Source: Clostridium thailandense (GTDB taxonomy: Bacteria > Bacillota > Clostridia > Clostridiales > Clostridiaceae). From it: DNA of 64,000 nucleotides. The notes below the pieces were generated by a model, which saw only the letters and a list, made by a program, of their open reading frames with translations, searched no databases and was not told the origin of the DNA. Both the position numbers and the translations under genes were made by a program. Location: contig NZ_JAEEGC010000026.1 in the NCBI RefSeq assembly GCF_019207025.1, forward strand, positions 1-64,000, given 5' to 3'. Positions 35,772 to 44,253 of this stretch are shown piece after piece. Each line of letters begins with the position of its first letter. Position 1 is the first letter of the stretch.

Positions 35772-36731
35772 ATGAAAAAGCAAAATCTTAAAAGAATAAT
35801 TACAGCTGGATTAATAGTAACAGGTATTTTAACAATAGCTCCAAGTGCAAAAGCAGAATATACACCAAATACTACAAATCTGTGTTATACAAAAGGAACT
35901 TCGTTAATAATGGTTTTAAAACTAATAAATGAAAAACTACATCATTTCGACAACAATGATGCAAGCCCATCAGAACTTGTTAACAATAACTCTGACTCCA
36001 ATAATATTTTTGATCAAAGCATCGAACAAGCAGTGGGTGAAGCCATAAAAAGTAGAAATCAAAAATATTATTATATGGGAGAAGTAGCTACAGAAGGTCA
36101 TATTATCCTTGAAGTTGAAGAAAAAGATGACTTAGTTAAGGCCTATACAATTTCTAGCTTTGGTTACTTTGGCTTTGAGAATGGCATATTTACAATAGTT
36201 AGTGGAAGTGGAGCAATCCCTACAGTTATAACGTTCTCTAAAAATGCAAATAACGAATACTCATTGCTTGAATACAAAGAACCTATAGATGGAGATGATT
36301 GTTTAGATTCTACAAAAAAAATGTTTCCTGAAAGGTTATGGAATAGAGTCTTATCTGGAAACGACTTAGTTTATTCTAAGCTTGTCGAATCACAGAAATC
36401 TCAAGCTGAAGAATACTTAAGAAAAATTGGCAGAACTGCCCAAGTAAATCCAAACTATGTAGAAAGAAAACTTCCAGATATTAATGTTTCGGCATCAAAT
36501 AAATTGTTTTCAGAGCTGACAAAATATGATTCCCTTTTAAATGATTGTCCTTATTGGATAGGCTCAAGAGAAAGAATAGAAAATGGCATAAGAATAGTTT
36601 ACGAAACATCTCAAAGTAAAAGTAGTGATGGATATGACCTAATTACTTTTAAAAAATCAAAAGCGGATGGAACCATTATTGAAGAACGTATATACAAAAT
36701 TGTAGGAAGTGAGCCAGAGCTTCAACAATAG
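35772..36731 (+). CDS. secreted protein of unknown function
   Basis: A 319-residue exported protein with a clear signal peptide (1-29, ending PSAKAE). I do not recognise the mature part. Residues about 30-80 hold an Asn/Ser-rich segment and an acidic helix; 95-165 have short beta-like strands (YYYMGEVATEGHIILEVEE); 210-319 contain alternating charged and aromatic residues. No cysteine cluster or wall anchor is visible apart from single cysteines. The ribosome site is weak (GAGATGAG). It has its own terminator, so it is probably monocistronic. Confidence 0.65.
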   Translation: MKKQNLKRIITAGLIVTGILTIAPSAKAEYTPNTTNLCYTKGTSLIMVLKLINEKLHHFDNNDASPSELVNNNSDSNNIFDQSIEQAVGEAIKSRNQKYYYMGEVATEGHIILEVEEKDDLVKAYTISSFGYFGFENGIFTIVSGSGAIPTVITFSKNANNEYSLLEYKEPIDGDDCLDSTKKMFPERLWNRVLSGNDLVYSKLVESQKSQAEEYLRKIGRTAQVNPNYVERKLPDINVSASNKLFSELTKYDSLLNDCPYWIGSRERIENGIRIVYETSQSKSSDGYDLITFKKSKADGTIIEERIYKIVGSEPELQQ

Positions 36732-36764
36732 AAGAGTAAAATAAATAAAGAGCAAAAGTATATT

Positions 36765-36807
36765 AATGAATGGTATGAACTTTCATCATACCATTCATTA
36801 TTTTTTG
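36765..36807 (+). terminator. intrinsic terminator after the secreted protein gene
   Basis: AATGAATGGTATGA pairs with TCATACCATTCATT around a 7-base loop and is followed by ATTTTTTG. It lies 33 bases past the stop. Confidence 0.88.
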
Positions 36808-36947
36808 AAGTCAATTATTGTGTGTTAAAATTAACATAAATATTTAATAAATTACAAACTTATTAAATTAATTTGAAACTTTTTATGCTGCTTAAGTATC
36901 TAACCTATGTAAAAACAAAATGCTGCAGCACTGAAAGAAGGTAAAAA

Positions 36948-37397
36948 ATGTACAATATACAGGAACTTGTTCAAAAAAGTAAAGCTGGTGACATTTCTTC
37001 ATTTATGTCACTTCTAAGAGAAAAAGAAGTTCTTATTTATAATATTTCTTTTTCCTATACAAAAAACTCCTACGATGCTGAAGATTGTATATCTGAAGCC
37101 TCCATAAAAGCTTTTGACAAGCTAAAACAGTTAAAAAATGAAGAAAAATTTTATTGTTGGTTTATTTCCATACTCATAAATATATGTAGAAAGAATATAA
37201 AAAGCAAAATAACTATTCCATCTGACGATACAATAAATCAAGTGAGAGATGAATTTTCCTATCAATTCATTGATGATAGAATCCTTATAGAAGAATTGCT
37301 CTCTAAACTTAGAAAAGATGAAAGAGATATAATTGCATTTAGATATCTTAAATTATATATTCTGTATCCAATCCAAAATATTCTATTAATGAAATAA
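36948..37397 (+). pseudogene. truncated ECF-type sigma factor
   Basis: A 149-codon sigma-70-family ECF gene. Region 2 is intact (SKAGDISSFMSLL, NISFSYTKNSYDAEDCISEA and the DNA-melting segment KFYCWFISILINICRKN, about 10-90). Region 4 starts normally (ILIEELLSKLRKDERDIIAFRYL, about 112-136), but the helix-turn-helix that reads the -35 box is replaced by 14 unrelated residues. A deletion has joined it to the middle of the next gene, an anti-sigma-like protein. AAAGAAGG precedes ATG, so a fragment could be made, but it should not direct transcription. Confidence 0.8.
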
Positions 37398-38420
37398 GCT
37401 TTTGTGACAAAGATGGCAAGGAATTTATAAAAGACTCAGGGTACATTTGGGGATATACCCGTCCAAATTTAAGTTCAAATAATAAAGAAAAAGCTTTTTG
37501 TATTGATATGAATGATGGTGTTGTAAATTATATAAAAAATAACCCTGTGTCCATAAAGATAAATAACTTAGTAGTAAGTGATGAAAAATCTAAGAACCTT
37601 ATTGATAAAGTTAGTTCACTTATAAATAACAACAGTAATCTAAATGTTAACTGGACTTTAAAAATGCAGATACCTATGCAGCAAATTAAAGTTATACCTA
37701 TAAATAAAGAATACTCTTTTGACATAGGTATACTTAAACTTAATTCACTTAAAATAAGCATTTTAAAAAGTAGTTTTGATTATAGTTTTGTGCCAAAGGA
37801 TAAAGACATAAAAGGTATGGAGCCTATATTTTCTATAAGATTAGGTAATGAATATGCAACGAACCAATGGCTCGATGGCTGCAGCAATGACGATGGAAGC
37901 ACTACTGGAACACAAACTTTCAACTCAATATATTATAAACCTTTAAATGAGATAGGAATAAAACTAATTGGCATACAGGCCAATTTTAGTAATCCAAATC
38001 TATATAAAATAGATAAAAATAGATAAAAATAAATTGCCAATGAAATTTGACTTTAATGGTGAAAAGTTTAAGGTTACCTCTACAAATCAAAAAGGCAATT
38101 CTAATGAATACACTATAGAATATAACAAAACAGGTAGAATATACAATGAACTTGCTTTTGATTTTCCTGGAGTAAATTCCTCTAGACAGACTAATAAAAG
38201 TGAAAATATACAATTTAAAGATCAGAATTCGAGAGATTTACTTTATAATTCATTAAGGCAAGCAGTCCCTAATCTTAAGGATATTGAAAAGCAATTTGGG
38301 AATTTTCAAACTGGAGCTGTAAGTGCTGCCGTTACTACAGACTCTAATTCAACAAAATTTAGGGTATCTGCTGTTAAAAATATTATTTGTAATGAAGATG
38401 AAATAGTACTCCATAAATAA
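37356..38420 (+). pseudogene. DUF4179-type anti-sigma factor remnant with 10-bp duplication frameshift
   Basis: An open frame from about 37356 encodes the extracellular C-terminal half of a DUF4179/DUF5643-like anti-sigma protein (SINEISFCDKDGKEF, LVVSDEKSKNL, NEIGIKLIGIQANFS), without start, zinc-finger N-terminus or membrane helix. At 38011-38030 AGATAAAAAT is present twice in tandem; the extra 10 bases shift the frame to a stop at 38026. Removing one copy restores YKIDKNKLPMKFDFNG and the frame to 38420. It is therefore broken twice: by the deletion at its 5' end and by this duplication. Confidence 0.82.
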
Positions 38421-38585
38421 AAATTTTCGTATTCCATAAAGAATCCCTTCATCTATGTTAATAATATGATCTTTATAAATCTACTATAAGATTATTTTTA
38501 ATTACACATAATCTATAAATATTTAAGTACCTTGTTAAAACTCTCTATGATATAATATAAGAAAACAAATTTTCGGGGGATTATT

Positions 38586-38768
38586 ATGGAAAATAAAATT
38601 GAAGCTGAAAGAATTGAGCGTTTAATCAAAATAGGTTCTATATTTGAAAGTATTGGTGTTACCTCTGTAGAACTTGCTGAGAACATTAAAGAACATATCG
38701 AAAGCTGTCCCGGCGGCAAAGCTTGCTTAGAAAAGCTTATTTCTAAGCAGAACATAGAAAACTGCTAG
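38586..38768 (+). CDS. small protein with a CPGGxxC motif
   Basis: A 60-residue soluble protein, mostly helical and charged (MENKIEAERIERLIKIGSIF), ending with ESCPGGKACLEKLI and a last Cys. Two cysteines in CPGGKAC could bind a metal or form a disulfide. GGGGGA lies 8 bases before ATG, so translation is likely. I do not recognise the family. It is followed at once by an R2 repeat hairpin. Confidence 0.6.
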   Translation: MENKIEAERIERLIKIGSIFESIGVTSVELAENIKEHIESCPGGKACLEKLISKQNIENC

Positions 38769-38782
38769 ATTTTAAAATAAAT

Positions 38783-38861
38783 GGGGACGTTGCATTTAGA
38801 CAAACATGACTGACAATAGAATTCTACTGTCAGATATAGCTCTTTGTAAATGCAACGCCCT
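38783..38861. repeat. R2 palindromic repeat (short, 79 bp)
   Basis: GGGGACGTTGCATTTAG and the right end TAAATGCAACGCCC form the outer arms. Inner arms carry CTGACAATAGAATT and AATTCTACTGTCAG. It is the compact form of the 420-bp element at 43777 and could also terminate the small upstream gene. Confidence 0.7.
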
Positions 38862-39001
38862 ATTTACTTTAGTCCATTATATACTTTTTTTATATAATAT
38901 TTTTACATCCTTCTGGACACTCATACATTATACCAAAAACCTCATACTCATGTCTTATAAAAATCCTTTACCTAAAAATCAAAGGTATCTAAGTGAACTA
39001 T

Positions 39002-39766
39002 TTATAATTTTATTCCTGTATAAATCAAAATAGCATCTCTTAAGAATTCAGCTATTCCAGGTTTCTCCTTATCATAATAGGCTTTGAATCTTTCATCATC
39101 AACATACATTCTAGCAACTCCAGCATGTGCTTCCTTTGTATAAGTATCCCAATAAAAACTTATCCATTGCCTATGCAAATCTGCAGCCTTCTTAGCTAAT
39201 TCACTTGCTGCATCACCAGTTTCAAATGCTGTCTCCAGAGCTTCAAACATATCCTTTTCAATTCTAGTAACTCTAGCATATTCTTCTTGTGTCATATTTT
39301 TAATCTTGCTATTTGATATATTAACAGCCTCCTCCCCATACTTCTCTCGAATTTCTTTACCGTATTTTTTTTCATTATCATCTATCAGCTTTTTCTTAAA
39401 TCCTTCAAACTTTTCTCTATCACTCATTGTAATACCTCCTTCTATTGACTTAATTGTTTTATCTACATTCGCAATTAATAAATCTAGTTGCTTTCTTTTA
39501 CCAAGAAGCTTCTGGTGATGTTCTTTCAATGCCTTACTCCGCTCAAAGGAAGATGAAGTTATAATGTCTTGTATACTTTCTAAATTTATACCTAATTCTC
39601 TGTAAAAGAGTATAAGTTGTAACTTATCAATCTCATTTTTGCCATAGATACGATACCCTGATGAACTAATCCTTGCCGGCTTAAGGAGTCCTATTTCATC
39701 ATAATATCTGAGGGTTCTTGTGCTAACTCCTGCTAGATTTGCTAACTTCTGCACTGTGTATTCCAT
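39002..39766 (-). CDS. MerR-family regulator with TipAS drug-sensing domain
   Basis: A 254-residue activator. The MerR winged helix is at the N-terminus (YTVQKLANLAGVSTRTLRYY, about 3-22), followed by a dimerising coiled coil to about 115 and a TipAS domain (about 125-250; ISFYWDTYTKEAHAGVARMY, FKAYYDKEKPG). TipA proteins bind thiopeptide and related antibiotics and activate their own gene. AGGAGGTGG precedes ATG. Its own promoter has the unusual 19-base spacer with a dyad expected for MerR autoregulation (39789-39819). No obvious resistance gene adjoins it, although an MFS exporter lies 3 kb away. Confidence 0.92.
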   Translation of the reverse strand: MEYTVQKLANLAGVSTRTLRYYDEIGLLKPARISSSGYRIYGKNEIDKLQLILFYRELGINLESIQDIITSSSFERSKALKEHHQKLLGKRKQLDLLIANVDKTIKSIEGGITMSDREKFEGFKKKLIDDNEKKYGKEIREKYGEEAVNISNSKIKNMTQEEYARVTRIEKDMFEALETAFETGDAASELAKKAADLHRQWISFYWDTYTKEAHAGVARMYVDDERFKAYYDKEKPGIAEFLRDAILIYTGIKL

Positions 39767-39788
39767 CTTTCCACCTCCTGATAAGATA

Positions 39789-39819
39789 AATATAAACCTT
39801 TACGTAACGTTAATGTCAA
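39789..39819 (-). promoter_or_regulatory. tipA promoter: MerR-type promoter with 19-bp spacer and operator dyad
   Basis: On the minus strand TTGACA (39814-39819) and TATATT (39789-39794) are separated by exactly 19 bases, the overlong spacing that MerR proteins correct. The spacer holds the dyad AACNTT-N5-AANGTT. It lies 23 bases before the regulator ATG. Confidence 0.75.
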
Positions 39820-40222
39820 TACAAATAATAAAAAAAATAGGTACAAATTTAATTGTACCTTTGAAGGGGATATTAATAGGGGTAAATGGATTTATATTTC
39901 AGACAATAGACAATTGCTATTTGAATAATCCGTTAAACAAAAAATACTGTCTATTGATATTTATTATTATATATTTTTTTTGACATATTTCAAGTATTAT
40001 TTTTCGACATTTAAAATATTTATTTATGAATTTACTTAACCTCCAATCAGTGTCATTTAACTGATTGATTGTTTCGCTTTTTTGTTAAATCATCCTATTA
40101 TTTTACAAACTGTTTTCAAAATATAAATAATTAGTTAATAAACATTACACAATATTGTAACAATTTACATTTATAATAATAATTGTCCTAAGTTAACAAA
40201 ACTTAGAGAAAATTGTAATAGT

Positions 40223-40293
40223 CCTCTTAATTAATATAAATATAAAAATAAGCACTAGTATAAAACTTGTGTTTATTTTTTTGTATTAAGAGG
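40223..40293 (+). other. nested hairpin in a gene-free stretch before the third MCP gene
   Basis: The gap 39820-40482 holds no recognisable gene. Within it, CCTCTTAAT (40223-40231) pairs with ATTAAGAGG (40285-40293), and inside them AAAAATAAGCAC (40244-40255) pairs with GTGTTTATTTTT followed by more T. It resembles a terminator, yet no plus-strand gene precedes it; it could end a small RNA or attenuate a long MCP leader. Smaller hairpins lie at 39838-39859 and 39904-39956. Confidence 0.35.
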
Positions 40294-40482
40294 AAAAATA
40301 TACAAAACATAGAATGTAAATAGTAATTCTCAACCCCAATTTATAGAAATTCAACATACAGTATTTTTATCCAAAGCTTTAGTATAACTTAAGTTTTTTA
40401 TCTATTAACCGAATTTATAATTATCAACAAATTAAGCCTGCCTTTAATGAGCAGAGTTTTATGACACAAGGAGGACGCTGCC

Positions 40483-42237
40483 ATGGTTAAATTCAACAAA
40501 TTCAATAATGTAAAGCTTTCTTATAAGATCTCTCTCTTAATTTCAGTTCCGATTTTAACTTTAATTATTATATCTACAATTTCAATATTTAGCATTAATA
40601 AAACTTCACAGAAACTTATAAATAATTTATATACTGAATGTAGCAAAAGTAATTCTTGGTTATTAAATGCAGATAGAGATTTCTATCAAGCCTTAACTGC
40701 TCAGAGCGAAATGGAGAAAATAACTGATCCTATCGAATTAAAAAAATTAAAGGATACCTATGAAGAAAACTCAAAACAAGCAATTGACAGAGTCCATGAA
40801 GCTTATAAAATAGTAAATTCTGACAAGAAAAGATTTGAAAACTTAAAGCACAAAGATTCAAATATGACTTTACCTCAGCTATTTGAAGCCTTTGATAAGG
40901 ATTATTCAACTTGGTATAGTTTATTTGATTCCAATAGTAATAATTTAAAAGATAAAAAAGAATATTTGAAAACCTTTGATTCAGCTAGGGAAAGAATAAA
41001 TGAAATGGAAGAGATTTTTGATGCCTACGGAACTACTATTATCGGAGATAGTAATAATATAGTATCTTCAACTAAATCTTCAATTCTCGCAATTTTGGTT
41101 GGATCAATATTGATATCTTTAATTATGGCTATATTTATAATTATTAATATAAACAAACGACTAAAAAAATCAATAGAACTTATAGCTAAAACAGCAGATT
41201 TTGATTTAGTATATGATAAAAGTTTTTTATCATATGTCGAAGAGAAAGACGAGTTTGGATTAATAATAGCCTCTGAAGCTTTTTCTAGAAAATCCTTCAG
41301 AACAATATTAAGTAAAGTATTAGATGGAGTTTCAAAAGTAAATGAAGTTGTAAATTTATCAAATAGAAATATGGATACTCTTGGAAAACAAATTGATGAA
41401 ATCTCTGCGACAATTGAAGAACTTTCTGCTGGAATGGAAGAAACCGCAGCTTCATCGGAAGAAATTAATGCTTCAGTAGAGGAATTAAATAAATCTATTG
41501 AAGATATGTCAAAAGAATCAAATGTTGGTTCAAAATCAGCAAAAGAGGTTAAATTACGTGCAGAGAATCTAAAATCTTCTGCAATTGAAGCCATGCAAAA
41601 GGCAGTTAACATAAAAACATCAGTAGATCAAAGATTGCAATTAGCCTTAGATAAAAGTGTCGCAGTTACTGAAATTAATACTCTAACTGAAGGAATACTT
41701 CAGATAACATCCCAAACAAACTTACTGGCTTTAAATGCAGCTATTGAAGCCGCTAGAGCCGGTGAGGCAGGAAAAGGATTTGCTGTTGTCGCTGATGAAA
41801 TTAGACAACTTGCCGAAACTTCTCAAAATCAAACTATAGAAATACAAAATGTAACAAAAACTGTTATTGAGGCAGTTAACAGTCTAAAAGATAGTTCAAA
41901 GGAAATGCTGGACTTTATACAAAATCAAGTAACTAATGACTATAAAAAACTTGTAGATACAGGAGAACAATATGACAATGATGCATTAATATTTTCCCAA
42001 CTTACTAATAACTTAGCTGTATCTTCTGAAAAACTAAAGAGATCTATTCAAAGCATAAGTGACTCTATAAATGGAGTAAGTTCAGCTACTTCTGAAGGCG
42101 CTCAAGGAGTGTTTAATATCTCTGAAAAAGTTTCAACAATTACTTCTGCAGTAGCAGATGTAGTAGACAAATCTTCAATATCTCAAAATAGTGTACAGGA
42201 TCTTTTTCACGAAATTTCTAAATTTAAAGTAAAATAA
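40483..42237 (+). CDS. methyl-accepting chemotaxis protein, four-helix-bundle type
   Basis: A 584-residue receptor. Membrane helices lie at about 15-38 and 195-220, with a helical, lysine- and asparagine-rich sensor between them. The HAMP-like segment is short and degenerate. The signalling domain is complete, with tip [21 protein letters not shown] (positions about 408-428) and pentapeptide-less end KFKVK. AAGGAGG precedes the ATG. The 716-base gap upstream suggests long regulatory sequence. It ends at an intrinsic terminator. Confidence 0.9.
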   Translation: MVKFNKFNNVKLSYKISLLISVPILTLIIISTISIFSINKTSQKLINNLYTECSKSNSWLLNADRDFYQALTAQSEMEKITDPIELKKLKDTYEENSKQAIDRVHEAYKIVNSDKKRFENLKHKDSNMTLPQLFEAFDKDYSTWYSLFDSNSNNLKDKKEYLKTFDSARERINEMEEIFDAYGTTIIGDSNNIVSSTKSSILAILVGSILISLIMAIFIIININKRLKKSIELIAKTADFDLVYDKSFLSYVEEKDEFGLIIASEAFSRKSFRTILSKVLDGVSKVNEVVNLSNRNMDTLGKQIDEISATIEELSAGMEETAASSEEINASVEELNKSIEDMSKESNVGSKSAKEVKLRAENLKSSAIEAMQKAVNIKTSVDQRLQLALDKSVAVTEINTLTEGILQITSQTNLLALNAAIEAARAGEAGKGFAVVADEIRQLAETSQNQTIEIQNVTKTVIEAVNSLKDSSKEMLDFIQNQVTNDYKKLVDTGEQYDNDALIFSQLTNNLAVSSEKLKRSIQSISDSINGVSSATSEGAQGVFNISEKVSTITSAVADVVDKSSISQNSVQDLFHEISKFKVK

Positions 42238-42273
42238 TGAAGCTTTTGCAGAATACTCAAAAGCCTTATCTAA

Positions 42274-42331
42274 AAATAAAAGCCATTCATAACTAGGAAA
42301 ACACACTTCCTTATATGAATGGCTTTTATTT
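42274..42331. terminator. intrinsic terminator after the MCP gene
   Basis: AAATAAAAGCCATTCATA pairs with TATGAATGGCTTTTATTT, an 18-bp perfect stem. It is similar to the terminator at 7719-7769, differing in the loop and central stem bases. Confidence 0.85.
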
Positions 42332-42418
42332 ACGGAAATTTATAAACAATAATACTTATTTTTTAAGAATACTTGGACAATTACATTTAAATTAGATATA
42401 ATAAAAAAAAACAATTCG

Positions 42419-42496
42419 AAGTAACTTATGAAACGAGGTTGCTGAACTATATAGATAAGTGCAACAGCTCCATTTCAAAATCAGCTATAGTTACTT
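42419..42496. repeat. R2-like short hairpin
   Basis: AAGTAACT and AGTTACTT form outer arms. Inside, CGAGGTTGC faces GCAACAGCTCC; the reverse complement of the right arm reads GGAGCTGTTGCACTTAT, the R2 consensus. It lies in the 300-base gap upstream of the MFS gene, which holds no other gene. Confidence 0.5.
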
Positions 42497-42541
42497 AAAT
42501 ATTTGCAATTGTATTTATAGAAAGGTGTTGAACATAATATA

Positions 42542-43768
42542 ATGGACACAGTTAGAACCTCGAGTTTATTAAAAAACAAGTCTCTACGTTCTCTGATGCT
42601 AGCAAGGGTTTCAACTAATTTTGCATATCAGATGCTTACAGTAGCTATCGGTTGGCAAATGTATTCATTAACTCATTCTGCTTTTTATCTTGGCCTTGTT
42701 GGATTAGTTCAATTTTTACCAATGCTATTATTATCTCTTTTCGTTGGACAACTATCAGACAGACATGATCGTAGAAAAATAATCTCTATAAGTCAAATAG
42801 CTGAAAGTATTTCTATATTTGTTTTAGCTTTTGGAAACTATAGTGGTTGGATCACTAAAGAAAGATTTTTAATAATAATTTTTCTCATAGCTGTAGCTCA
42901 TTCCTTTGAAGGACCACCAATGCAAGCTTTACTTCCTAATATCGTAGAAAAAGATATTTTTCCAAGTGCATCAGCATTGATGTCTTCTGCTTCCCAATTT
43001 GCAGTTATAATAGGTCCAGGTGTTGGCGGTATACTATATCATTTTGGAGCAACCTTAATTTACTCTATAGTAGGCTCCTTGTTATTAGTATCAAGTATAT
43101 TAGTGTCTCAAATTCTTATAATCAAAGAAGAGAGGAAAAATGAACCTGCAAATTTAAAATCACTTTTTGCTGGAATAAGTTTTATTAAAAGTAGACCTAT
43201 AATACTTGGAGCAATATCATTAGATTTATTTGCAGTGCTATTTGGTGGAGCCACAGCTTTATTACCAATCTATGCAAGCAACATTCTTCATATTGGCTCT
43301 TTTGGGCTGGGCATCCTAAGATCTGCTCCAGCCGTTGGTGCATTATTAATGTCAGCAGTACTTGCAAGAAGACCACTAAATGAGAAAGTTGGTAGAACAA
43401 TGTTTATAGCAGTAATATTTTTTGGAATATCTACTATAATATTTGCAATATCAAAATCTGTTATCGTATCTTTTTTAGCACTTTTTGTACTTGGTGCATC
43501 AGATGTTATAAGTGTTGTTATACGTTCAACTCTTGTACAACTTGAGACTCCTGACAATATGAGAGGACGAGTAAGTTCCGTGAACATGATATTTATCGGT
43601 ACATCTAATCAACTTGGTGAATTCGAATCAGGTATCACAGCTTCTTTTTTCGGAACTGTACCAGCTGCACTTCTTGGAGGAATTGGCACTATTATTGTGG
43701 TACTAATTTGGATTAAATTATTTCCTTCTCTTTTTAACGTAAATAAATTTGTAACCAGTGAAAGTTAA
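42542..43768 (+). CDS. MFS transporter, enterobactin-exporter-like (EntS family)
   Basis: A 408-residue major facilitator with twelve predicted helices. It has the loop 2-3 signature GQLSDRHDRRKI (about 75-86) and a C-terminal block ETPDNMRGRVSSVNMIFIG (about 337-355) typical of the EntS/DUF894 group. These export siderophores, macrolides or other drugs. GAAAGGTG precedes ATG with a longer spacer. It is monocistronic; the nearest regulators are the TipA-like gene 3 kb upstream and none downstream. Confidence 0.88.
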   Translation: MDTVRTSSLLKNKSLRSLMLARVSTNFAYQMLTVAIGWQMYSLTHSAFYLGLVGLVQFLPMLLLSLFVGQLSDRHDRRKIISISQIAESISIFVLAFGNYSGWITKERFLIIIFLIAVAHSFEGPPMQALLPNIVEKDIFPSASALMSSASQFAVIIGPGVGGILYHFGATLIYSIVGSLLLVSSILVSQILIIKEERKNEPANLKSLFAGISFIKSRPIILGAISLDLFAVLFGGATALLPIYASNILHIGSFGLGILRSAPAVGALLMSAVLARRPLNEKVGRTMFIAVIFFGISTIIFAISKSVIVSFLALFVLGASDVISVVIRSTLVQLETPDNMRGRVSSVNMIFIGTSNQLGEFESGITASFFGTVPAALLGGIGTIIVVLIWIKLFPSLFNVNKFVTSES

Positions 43769-43776
43769 AAATATTA

Positions 43777-44196
43777 AGGGGCTGTTGCATTTAGCAAACA
43801 TGACCGAAAGTAGAATTATGCTCCGAGAGAGGTTACCAAGCTTCGTCACTATGAAAACTTTTAATCAATCTAAAGCTCAGCATTTAAGCAGATATCCAAA
43901 ATCTTTGATTTTGTGATAGTCGCTTACTCATCTGACGAAAGGAAGAGGAGTTTCATTAAAATCTAAGAACCTTTGATAAACTCGTGCCTCAAGACGGACC
44001 AACTTATCAATTATCATTGATAAGTCGCTCGTTAAAAGCTATTTAGGCTTTTAACCATATCAAAGGTCCTAAGATTTTCTAAAATGCTTCGCTAAGACTG
44101 ATCAAAAAGTTTTTATATGTGCCTTCAGCTTTGGTAACCTCTCTCTACGTATAATTCTACTTTCTAGTGTAGTTCCTTGTAAATGCAACAGCCCCT
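43777..44196. repeat. R2 palindromic element, 420 bp, with nested R4 insert
   Basis: Ends AGGGGCTGTTGCATTTA and TAAATGCAACAGCCCCT are perfect inverted 17-mers. Imperfect pairing continues inward for about 115 bases (TAGAATTAT, GAGAGAGGTTACCAA). Inside lies an R4 hairpin (43883-43957) and a further inverted pair AAAATCTAAGAACCTTTGAT with its partner near 44064-44083. No open reading frame of note and no transposase are present. It looks like a non-autonomous mobile element (MITE-like) between an MFS gene and a convergent permease gene. Confidence 0.72.
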
Positions 44197-44253
44197 AGTT
44201 TTAAGAATTGTATTACTTAATAGTATATTGATATCTGTTCACTCACAAAATAA

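Noticed and set aside
41025-41612. 195-codon minus-strand frame opposite the third MCP gene
   Set aside because: Shadow of the MCP coiled coil, with serine-rich low-complexity sequence and no start signal.
43777-44196. A transposase gene inside the 420-bp R2 element
   Set aside because: No open frame of useful length exists; the interior is made of inverted repeats.
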